Source: JBGOTP01 sp041476545 | Lineage (GTDB): Bacteria > Acidobacteriota > Vicinamibacteria > Vicinamibacterales > CAVVIG01 | Length of the DNA stretch: 5,828 nucleotides | NCBI GenBank assembly: GCA_041476545.1 | Contig: JBGOTP010000321.1 | Span: 1-5,828 of the forward strand | Reading direction: 5' to 3' | Part shown: positions 1-5,354 of the stretch, in pieces | How positions within the stretch are numbered: the first letter of the stretch is position 1 | Layout of the letters: each line of letters starts with the position of its first letter | Program-made: the position numbers and the translations under genes | Notes under the pieces: model-generated | Told to the model about the DNA's origin: nothing | What the model saw: the letters and a program-made list of their open reading frames with translations, nothing else | Database searches by the model: none

Positions 1-118
1 CCTGGACGTAGGTGGAGGTCTGATAGATCGGCGTGACGATGGCGCCGGTCGAGGGGTCGGGCTCCTGCCCGGCGTGCAGACAGACCGTACTGAATCGGGC
101 CGAGGGTTTCAGCTTCAC
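1..118 (-). CDS. Cystathionine gamma-synthase / O-acetylhomoserine sulfhydrylase family protein, N-terminal part
   Basis: Reading the minus strand from a GTG at 118-116 gives 39 codons that run off the left edge. An in-frame TGA lies three codons upstream of that GTG. The peptide contains FSTVCLHAGQEPDP followed by STGAIVTPIYQTSTYVQ. This is the characteristic N-terminus of the Cys/Met metabolism PLP-dependent enzyme family (cystathionine gamma-synthase, cystathionine gamma-lyase, O-acetyl/O-succinylhomoserine sulfhydrylase). These cytoplasmic enzymes work in methionine/cysteine interconversion. The PLP lysine and the substrate-discriminating residues lie outside the window, so the exact reaction cannot be chosen. 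GTG at 118 is the only plausible start before the upstream stop, and it leaves about nine residues before the conserved FST block, normal for the family. No strong Shine-Dalgarno is visible. The gene points away from the rest of the window and probably marks the left conserved flank of the accessory block. Confidence 0.85.
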   Translation of the reverse strand, partial: MKLKPSARFSTVCLHAGQEPDPSTGAIVTPIYQTSTYVQ

Positions 119-289
119 GACCCGTCACGATAACATGTTCGTATCGTCTGGGCTGAGGAAGGGTCTGCGTTTGGGGCGTTTTTCGCGCGGTCCTGGCGGG
201 TTTGTTTAACGGACTACCCACATCTTCTGTCGAGGAGTTGGCATCCTTTCCATTTGCTCCACGTGGGTCCTAGTCGGCTCTTGGAGGCT

Positions 290-302
290 CTGAGGCCCTC
301 AG
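290..302. repeat. Short perfect palindrome CTGAGG-C-CCTCAG
   Basis: The six-base arms CTGAGG and CCTCAG flank a single central C. A one-base loop rules out a hairpin, so if it is functional it would be a protein-binding site upstream of the protease gene. It could equally be chance in GC-rich DNA. Confidence 0.25.
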
Positions 303-400
303 GCCCAGGGATTTCTCCCATTCTCATCCGCTCGACGACCCCAGCAGTGAAGGGGGTAGTGGCAGTTCGGGAGTGAGACACTATCGGGAAGGGCTCGTGG

Positions 401-428
401 TTGCACCAACCCCTCGCACCCGTATACT
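401..428 (+). promoter_or_regulatory. Possible sigma70-like promoter of the protease gene
   Basis: TATACT at 423-428 is a good -10 match and stands out in GC-rich sequence. A weak -35 (TTGCAC, 401-406) lies 16 bases upstream. A transcript would begin near 435, about seven bases before the ATG at 442, so the mRNA would be nearly leaderless. This fits the absence of a Shine-Dalgarno before that ATG. Only the -10 element is a strong match. Confidence 0.35.
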
Positions 429-441
429 CTCAGCCGTTCCG

Positions 442-1533
442 ATGTCCAAACACAACCCCGTCCAAGCGCCCACGATCCAGGTAGACCAACTGCGTAACCA
501 GGCGAACGCCGATCTCAAGACGCGCCGAGATGCAGAGCGCGCAAAGAGGGTGAAACTGCTCGCGCAGATTGCGACCGAACGAAAGAGCTACGTGATCGCC
601 TATGTCACGTGCGGACGCGAGAATCTCGGCACAGTAGTCGGGGCCGATGTAATTCGAATATTTCGCGAGATCCTCGGTAACGCTGGCAAGATTTCGAAGC
701 TCGATCTGTTTCTCATCACGAGAGGCGGGCACGCACTCACACCACTTCGCTTGATGAGCCTGCTCCGTGAATTCTCAAAAGAGGTAAACGTCCTCATTCC
801 CTACATGGCTCACAGCGCCGGGACTCTGATTTCTGTCGGTGCGGACAGCATCGTGATGGGCGCAATGGGAGAATTGGGCCCAGTTGACCCATCGGTCGCA
901 AATCAGTTCAATCCGCCGATTCAGGTCGAGGACGTTCAGGGTGGAAAACTTCCGAGCCCGCGGCCGCGAATCCCGATCAGTGTTGAGGACGTCACTTCCT
1001 ATCTGAGCCTGGCTCAGGATCGGGCCAAGCTTGATGCGGCTGGGATGGCAGCGGCCTTCTCGGCCCTGACCGACGTCGTCTCGCCATTGGCCTTGGGCAA
1101 CATTCAGCGCCACCACACTCTGATTAGGCAGTTGGTCCGAAGGTTGCTCATGATGCACATGGACAAGGAGAAGGACGCCGCCGCGGTCGACTCTCTTGTG
1201 GAGACATTAACGGAAAAGCTCTACGCTCACGACTACCTGATCACTCGTGATGAGGCCGCCAACCTGGGGCTGAAGGTGAGCCGACCCGATGATGCGGTCG
1301 AGATAGCGATGTGGGACCTGTTCAAGACCTACGAGAGCTACCTGTCGCTCAGCTCAGACATCAGTTTCCCGGCGCTGTTGGGGTCTGAACAGCAGAAATA
1401 CATCTGCCTTGATGCCGGCGTTGTTGAGGACCTGTCGAGTAGTCACGCGTTTTGCTTCAAGGGGTTGGCCGAACGAAAGGGTGCGGACCAGTTTGGCTTC
1501 AATGCTGAGTTCAGCAGGTGGGAAACGGTGTGA
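442..1533 (+). CDS. SDH_sah-type serine protease (ClpP/SppA fold)
   Basis: The 363-residue product matches what I know of the serine dehydrogenase proteinase family (Pfam SDH_sah), relatives of ClpP and SppA. Residues 25-50 are a charged, probably helical lead. The LITRGG stretch with glycines near 95-96 corresponds to the oxyanion-hole loop. AHSAGTL holds the predicted nucleophile Ser125, and MGELGPVDPS lies at 142-151. A C-terminal H-YLITRDEA--LGL block (263-277) is typical of the fold. There is no signal peptide or membrane segment, so it is probably cytoplasmic, unlike SppA. No ATPase partner is visible. I prefer ATG 442. The frame is also open from GTG 373, but the 23 extra residues show no family resemblance and a promoter-like -10 lies inside them. 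A small gene follows 31 bases after the stop. The substrate is unknown, and the family's historical 'serine dehydrogenase' name is no guide to function. Confidence 0.82.
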   Translation: MSKHNPVQAPTIQVDQLRNQANADLKTRRDAERAKRVKLLAQIATERKSYVIAYVTCGRENLGTVVGADVIRIFREILGNAGKISKLDLFLITRGGHALTPLRLMSLLREFSKEVNVLIPYMAHSAGTLISVGADSIVMGAMGELGPVDPSVANQFNPPIQVEDVQGGKLPSPRPRIPISVEDVTSYLSLAQDRAKLDAAGMAAAFSALTDVVSPLALGNIQRHHTLIRQLVRRLLMMHMDKEKDAAAVDSLVETLTEKLYAHDYLITRDEAANLGLKVSRPDDAVEIAMWDLFKTYESYLSLSSDISFPALLGSEQQKYICLDAGVVEDLSSSHAFCFKGLAERKGADQFGFNAEFSRWETV

Positions 1534-1551
1534 CGCGGTGCTACAATTTGT

Positions 1552-1557
1552 GAAGGA
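1552..1557 (+). promoter_or_regulatory. Ribosome binding site of the small gene at 1565
   Basis: GAAGGA lies seven bases before the ATG at 1565. It decides the start: the frame is open further upstream, but that part lies inside the protease gene. The in-frame GTG at 1550 overlaps this site and has no site of its own. Confidence 0.6.
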
Positions 1558-1564
1558 ATTGGCC

Positions 1565-1780
1565 ATGCTAGAGGTTTCAAGGCCCATCGTAAATGTTACT
1601 GGAAGTGCCAAACCTGAAAGGGTTTACGTGGCCGTCCAAACGGGCACAGGCATGCTCGCCTCGTCAGATCGACTCACTGTCAACGTGCCTGGTGAACGTC
1701 CAAAAGTCGTCGAGGTCCGCGAGAATACCGCCGGAACCTTTCAGATTGGCGGCGCTGGATTCTGGTCACAGGGCTACTAA
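1565..1780 (+). CDS. Small protein of unknown function, downstream partner of the protease
   Basis: The product has 71 residues, and I do not recognise the family. It is rich in Val, Thr and Gly, alternates hydrophobic and polar residues (IVNVTG, VYVAVQTG, LTVNVPG, KVVEVREN), and ends in a glycine/aromatic tail, GGAGFWSQGY. This suggests a small beta-strand domain with an exposed C-terminus. There is no signal peptide, membrane helix, cysteine pair or HTH. A well-placed GAAGGA site precedes the ATG, and the start lies 31 bases after the protease stop, so the two genes are probably co-transcribed. Possible roles are a substrate, adaptor or inhibitor of the protease, all inferred from position alone. 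Good RBS spacing and a plausible composition argue for a real gene despite its size. Confidence 0.55.
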   Translation: MLEVSRPIVNVTGSAKPERVYVAVQTGTGMLASSDRLTVNVPGERPKVVEVRENTAGTFQIGGAGFWSQGY

Positions 1781-1853
1781 ACTTCTCCTCTGAAGCGACA
1801 AGAGCCGGAGCGCGGCGTTCCTCCGTTCGCCGGAATACAGGAGCCCGGCGTCG

Positions 1854-2159
1854 CCCGACCCACTGGAAAAGCTGATGGCTACCCACACGCCGTGTTGGCC
1901 GGCTGTGGAGGCGCGTCAGTTTCTCTCTACAGCCAAAGCGGCCGGACCGCAGCCGTCGACGTTCTTCAACGTGGCCGTCGACATCGGCGCGCGAAAGAGT
2001 TAGCTATTGGGACTCTCGTGGTCGGACGTCGACCTCGACACGGGGACCGTGAAGATCAAGCACCAACTTGACGGCATGGAGGAGACCGGCCCCATCTTGG
2101 GCCCAACGAAGACCAAGCGAGCCCGCACTGTCGAGATTGCTGAGACGATCGCGCGCCTT
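1854..2159 (+). pseudogene. Tyrosine recombinase (phage-type integrase) fragment, degraded
   Basis: The frame reads through PDPLEKL, CWPAVEARQFL, FFNVAVDIGARKS, a TAG stop at 2001-2003, then LLGLSWSDVDLDTGTVKIK and GPTKTKRARTVEI. This follows the core of a phage-type integrase: the end of the core-binding linker, the W--EA--FL helix, the G-R--E-LGL-W-DVDL segment carrying the first catalytic Arg (codon at 1992-1994), and the PKT---R-V segment with the catalytic Lys region. The in-frame TAG replaces the usually conserved Glu after the Arg and is one base from GAG. The second Arg, the H--R box and the Tyr nucleophile are absent because similarity stops at about 2159, where antisense PIN-toxin sequence begins. 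The N-terminal domain is not recognisable upstream. The left limit is approximate. It is inactive as a recombinase and marks a former integrated element. Confidence 0.8.
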
Positions 2160-2386
2160 AGATAGCCGATGATCGCTTTCAGCGCATCGAGACGCGCGAT
2201 GGAGCGTGTCAAATCCATCCGCAGCAGTTCCCGGCGCAGTTCGTAATCGGCGATTTCAGGAACGTAGAGAGAAACCTCCTGCCGCAGGAGCGTTTGCATC
2301 CACTCCTTGCACTTGCGGGGCTCTGATTTCTTGGAGGTATGCGCGAGAAGACCCAACACGCCGGTGTCTAAAACAACGTGGCGCAA
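2159..2386 (-). pseudogene. PIN-domain (VapC-like) toxin, 3'-truncated
   Basis: From a TTG at 2386-2384 the minus strand encodes about 76 residues of a PIN-domain nuclease. VVLDTGVLGLL carries the first metal-binding Asp (residue 7). VPEIADYELRREL (43-55) carries the next acidic group, followed by TRSIARLDALKAIIGYL. Intact relatives continue for about 55-70 more residues with the remaining active-site acidic residues. Here the match ends after Leu76. The frame stays open to 2000, but those residues are the antisense of the integrase fragment, giving a chimeric 128-residue reading frame. With half of the metal site missing, RNase activity is not expected. The start lies three bases after the antitoxin stop, a normal toxin-antitoxin spacing. 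TTG is the only start that fits, and no Shine-Dalgarno precedes it, which suggests translational coupling. Confidence 0.75.
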
Positions 2387-2389
2387 TCG

Positions 2390-2581
2390 TTACCGGAACA
2401 GTTTTCTCTGGGAAGGTCGATCGCGATCCAATGCGGCCTTGAGTTGTTCCCAGGTATCGGGTTCAGTAGACAGCGCATCCTCGCGCAACCACGCGTCAAT
2501 AAGCTGAATCGCGGCCTGATTCCGCTCGGTGACCCCATTCGCTGGGCGTCGCTCCACGATGGCGCTTGCTCTCTGTGGCAT
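2390..2581 (-). CDS. Antitoxin of the PIN-toxin locus
   Basis: This small minus-strand gene of up to 63 residues lies directly upstream of the truncated PIN toxin. From residue 18 the peptide reads TERNQAAIQLIDAWL, then TWEQLKAALDRDR and SQRKLFR. As I recall the group, this is the conserved body of the small helical antitoxins that precede this PIN subfamily (ERNQAAI-LL-SWL ... W--LK-ALDE-R-S-RKLF). Such proteins bind and block the cognate nuclease and often repress their own operon. No DNA-binding motif is evident in the first residues. The start is uncertain: ATG 2581 has an AGGA only two bases away, and GTG 2557 would give 55 residues and sits closer to the conserved body. The gene appears intact, leaving an antitoxin beside a dead toxin. 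Confidence 0.65.
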   Translation of the reverse strand: MPQRASAIVERRPANGVTERNQAAIQLIDAWLREDALSTEPDTWEQLKAALDRDRPSQRKLFR

Positions 2582-3219
2582 GGTCCTGGATCAAGAGCTT
2601 GACAGTGACTTCAGTTGTTGTCCACAAGTCGGCCGCCGTCATGTGGTCTCAAAACGCCTCGGGGGCCAAAACCCGAAGAGAACCGCGCGAGTCGTCCCGT
2701 CCGTCGGCGCAACCGCGTCCATCCCCGGGGGCTCTTGGCGCCACCCACGAATGGGCGACGACCGGCCGCCGGCCCCGACGCGGGAGACGACCGTCGCGGA
2801 TTTCACAGCGTGGCGCGGCTCAAACTGATGACCGACTGCCGGATACCAGGTAGCGGGCAGCTTCCGGATCTGCTGGCACCTGCGCGACGGCCCGTCGAGG
2901 TCCCTCGCCGCGGCCAACCGTTGGAGGCTGGCCGTCGTGATCGCACGACAACACGGCCGAAGCCTTGCACGGCGGCGGTCACGGCCCGACGCGCGATGAT
3001 TGCTGGGACTATCCGAATGCGATCCCGCGAATATGACCGTCCGTCGAGCTGCCCGTTGACCGTCGCGGGAACGGAAGGGTACGAGGCGCAGGACGTGGTG
3101 TCCGGCCAGCCGACCGGTTGGGCGCGGTGAGGGACCTCGGCGGGCAACACGCGGATCGCCACGGCTCAGACTGACCCATTACCCAGCCGCGCACACCACG
3201 ACTGGTCCTTAACATGTTC
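2582..3219. other. Region without recognisable genes
   Basis: About 640 bases of very GC-rich DNA. Open frames exist on both strands (for example 2615-3130 plus and 2803-3162 minus), but they are Arg/Pro/Gly-rich, overlap one another and carry no domain motif, as expected by chance at this GC content. I found no transposase motif, tRNA, CRISPR repeat or clear terminator. It could be decayed DNA from the former element between the toxin-antitoxin locus and the conserved right flank. Confidence 0.5.
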
Positions 3220-3225
3220 TAATAT
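3220..3225 (+). promoter_or_regulatory. Possible -10 element upstream of the phosphatase gene
   Basis: TAATAT is the only AT-rich hexamer cluster just before the gene, within an AT-rich patch (3207-3226) in otherwise GC-rich DNA. No good -35 is present 16-18 bases upstream. A transcript would begin near 3232, leaving a leader of about 23 bases before ATG 3255. Confidence 0.3.
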
Positions 3226-3254
3226 CGCGAGGTTATGGTTCTGACCCCACGTTC

Positions 3255-5354
3255 ATGAGGCATGCGCTCCTGCGAACGATCGCGGGCCGGATCATTCTCG
3301 TCGGCCTGGCGATCAGGGTCATCGATTTCCTGCTCGGCCTGGTTCTCGGCCGCCTCCCATCGCTCTTCGCGGTTGTCGACGTGATGGCAGCGCTCGCCAT
3401 TGCCGCCGGTGGTGTGTATTTTCTGGTGCAGGGCGTGGCCCTCGTCAACCGGCGCCTGCTGTGGCGCGTGCGGCGCAAGTTGATCATTTCGTACATCTTC
3501 ATTGGTTTTGTTCCGACGCTTCTCGTTGTCGCGTTCTTTCTGCTGGGCGGCGTGCTCCTCTTCTACAACTTCAGCGCGTACATGGTGCGGAGCGAGTTTC
3601 GCACGATCGGCGAACGCGCGCGGTCGATCGCGCACAGCGTGGCGCTCGAGATCGAGCGTGGCGGCGGACGGGATGTGGCCGGCACCCTCCTCCGGCGGGA
3701 AGCGGAGTTCTCGCGCGAGTTCCCCGGCGTGTCGATGGTCGTGGTCCCGACGGATCGCCAGTGTGCGGAGCCGGTTCGCCGCGAGACTACGGGAAGCCGG
3801 CCAGCCGCCCCGGCGGCGTTCGCGGGGCCATGGGCGCACGTCGAGCCACCAGCCAGTCTGCCGGCATGGATGACGTGCGATGGGTTCAGCGGGTTGCTGC
3901 TGTACTCGCACGGTCAGCCCACTGTCCCCGGCGACGTGAATTTCCTCGTGCGGGCCGTGGCGTTTCCCGAGTCCACCAATCCGGGCTATGCCGTTGTCGT
4001 CGATCTCGATGTCAACGCCGGCGTCCGGCGCGAGCTGCGGCGCGCGATAGGCGTTCAGCTGGAGAACGTCGTCGTTGCGGACGCGGAGCTCGACAAAGCG
4101 AAGCCGCTTGGCGCGCGAAGCGAGGCGGCCACGACGACGGTGGCGGCCACCGGTCCTGAGAGCACTCCGCCGCTGACGTCCTTCACGTTCCTCGAGTATC
4201 ACGACTGGTCGAGTGGTGCGCCAGCCCGCCTGACGCTCTTCGTCAGATTGGGGATCCCCGAAATCTACTCGAAGATCTCGGCCGCGCCTGGCGCCGACGG
4301 CAATGTCAACATCGTCATTCTGATCCTCGAGTTTGTCGGAGGCCTGTTTCTCGTCGTCGAAATTGTCGCGCTCGCAATGGGACTCGCGCTCGCCAAGTCG
4401 ATCACAGGCTCCGTCCACGAGCTGTTTGAAGGCACCGAACAGGTCCGCCGTGGCGACTTCACGCACAAGATCGCCGTGAAGGCGGACGATCAGCTCGGCG
4501 AGCTGGCCCAGTCGTTCAATTCGATGACGGCGAGCGTCGAGGATCTGTTGATTCAGGCGGCGGAGAAGAAGCGGCTCGAGGAGGAACTGCGCATCGCGCA
4601 CGAGATTCAGATGTCGCTGCTGCCGCAAGGGCCGTTGCGGATGCCCGGCATTTCGGTGGCGGCGCTCTGCGAGCCCGCACGGGAAGTGGGCGGAGACTAC
4701 TACGACTTTCTGCCGCTCGGCGATCATCGTCTCGGGATCCTGATCGCTGACGTGTCGGGCAAAGGCGCCTCGGCGGCCCTGTACATGGCGGAGCTCAAGG
4801 GCCTGATGCTGTCGCTCAGCCTCATTCACTCGTCGCCACGCGAGCTGCTCATCAACGCCAATCGCATCATTGCTCCGCACCTCGACGCCCGCAGTTTCAT
4901 CACAGTCACCTACGCCGTGCTCGATTTGACGGCGCGCACCATGACCTACGCGCGCGCGGGACATACGCCGCTCATCTATCTGCCGGCCGCCGACGTCTCG
5001 TCGACCGGATCCGGACGGGCTCGAATCCTGGAGCCGAGCGGCATGGTCCTCGGTCTCAAACTCGACCAGGGCGAGATGTTCGAGCGCCTGCTCGAGGAAG
5101 CGACCGTTCCGCTCGAGAGGGGCGACCTCTTCGTGTTCTTTACCGACGGCATCACGGAGGCGATGACCCGGAGCGACGAGTTCTTTGGTGAGCACCGCCT
5201 CGCGCAGATTGCCGAGGAGCACGCCCAGCTCCCCTTGGAGGAGTTGCGCGAGCGCGTGTTCCGCGAAGTGTCGGCGTTTGTCGGCGATGCCCCGCAGCAC
5301 GACGACATGACCATGATCCTCCTCAGGGTCGACGACAGTGTTGGGGCGTCATGA
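3255..5354 (+). CDS. Membrane-anchored SpoIIE/RsbU-type PP2C serine phosphatase with HAMP domain
   Basis: A 699-residue signalling protein. Predicted membrane segments lie near 10-32, 37-60, 76-102 and 352-380; the Arg-rich loop 66-75 and basic N-terminus fit cytoplasmic sides. Residues 103-350 would then be outside the cytoplasm and form an unrecognised sensor region. HAMP follows (about 378-430, including RRGDF and DDQLGELAQSFNSM), then a short coiled linker with LRIAHEIQMSLLP (445-457), the usual entry to RsbU-type phosphatase domains. The PP2C core shows VGGDYYDF (Asp481), ADVSGKG (Asp499), AGHTPLIYL (568-576), FFTDGITEA (Asp631) and HDDMTMILL (Asp683/684), so all metal-binding acidic residues are present. 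Such enzymes typically dephosphorylate anti-sigma-factor antagonists in partner-switching pathways. No antagonist or kinase gene is in the window. ATG 3255 has no close Shine-Dalgarno, but the conserved membrane region starts right after it. The stop overlaps the next gene by ATGA. Confidence 0.93.
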   Translation: MRHALLRTIAGRIILVGLAIRVIDFLLGLVLGRLPSLFAVVDVMAALAIAAGGVYFLVQGVALVNRRLLWRVRRKLIISYIFIGFVPTLLVVAFFLLGGVLLFYNFSAYMVRSEFRTIGERARSIAHSVALEIERGGGRDVAGTLLRREAEFSREFPGVSMVVVPTDRQCAEPVRRETTGSRPAAPAAFAGPWAHVEPPASLPAWMTCDGFSGLLLYSHGQPTVPGDVNFLVRAVAFPESTNPGYAVVVDLDVNAGVRRELRRAIGVQLENVVVADAELDKAKPLGARSEAATTTVAATGPESTPPLTSFTFLEYHDWSSGAPARLTLFVRLGIPEIYSKISAAPGADGNVNIVILILEFVGGLFLVVEIVALAMGLALAKSITGSVHELFEGTEQVRRGDFTHKIAVKADDQLGELAQSFNSMTASVEDLLIQAAEKKRLEEELRIAHEIQMSLLPQGPLRMPGISVAALCEPAREVGGDYYDFLPLGDHRLGILIADVSGKGASAALYMAELKGLMLSLSLIHSSPRELLINANRIIAPHLDARSFITVTYAVLDLTARTMTYARAGHTPLIYLPAADVSSTGSGRARILEPSGMVLGLKLDQGEMFERLLEEATVPLERGDLFVFFTDGITEAMTRSDEFFGEHRLAQIAEEHAQLPLEELRERVFREVSAFVGDAPQHDDMTMILLRVDDSVGAS

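Larger units (their letters stand above)
119..441. other. Intergenic region between divergent genes
   Basis: This stretch separates the minus-strand PLP enzyme from the plus-strand protease. I see no protein with recognisable motifs and no convincing tRNA or structured RNA. It holds a short perfect palindrome (290-302) and a possible promoter for the protease (401-428). Part of it (373-441) is open in frame with the protease and could be translated if the GTG at 373 were used as the start, but the peptide it would add shows no conserved motif. Confidence 0.5.

Noticed and set aside
225..275. A tRNA 3'-end-like stretch (ends TTTGCTCCA) that might be an integration site
   Set aside because: No T-loop GTTC motif, no matching acceptor strand and no second copy near the integrase fragment.
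1409..1564. In-frame 5' extension of the small gene at 1565
   Set aside because: The extension lies mostly inside the protease gene, and a GAAGGA site sits exactly seven bases before the internal ATG.
2496..2642. Minus-strand 48-codon frame starting MTAADLWTTTEV
   Set aside because: It overlaps the antitoxin in another frame and stops early, and I recognise no family. It might be a scrap of another gene, but the antitoxin frame has the better support.
2789..3067. GACCGTCGCGG repeated at about 2789 and 3058
   Set aside because: A single repeated 11-mer of high GC is unremarkable in this composition, and its flanks are not similar.
2615..3162. Overlapping open frames on both strands between the antitoxin and the phosphatase gene
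   Set aside because: Arg/Pro/Gly-rich peptides with no motif, overlapping each other in several frames; typical of chance openness in GC-rich non-coding DNA.
3219..5300. A 693-codon minus-strand open frame opposite the phosphatase gene
   Set aside because: It is the antisense shadow of a strongly supported SpoIIE-type gene. The product is rich in Arg, His, Glu and Asp without domain motifs, and its length is explained by high GC at the third codon positions of the sense gene.
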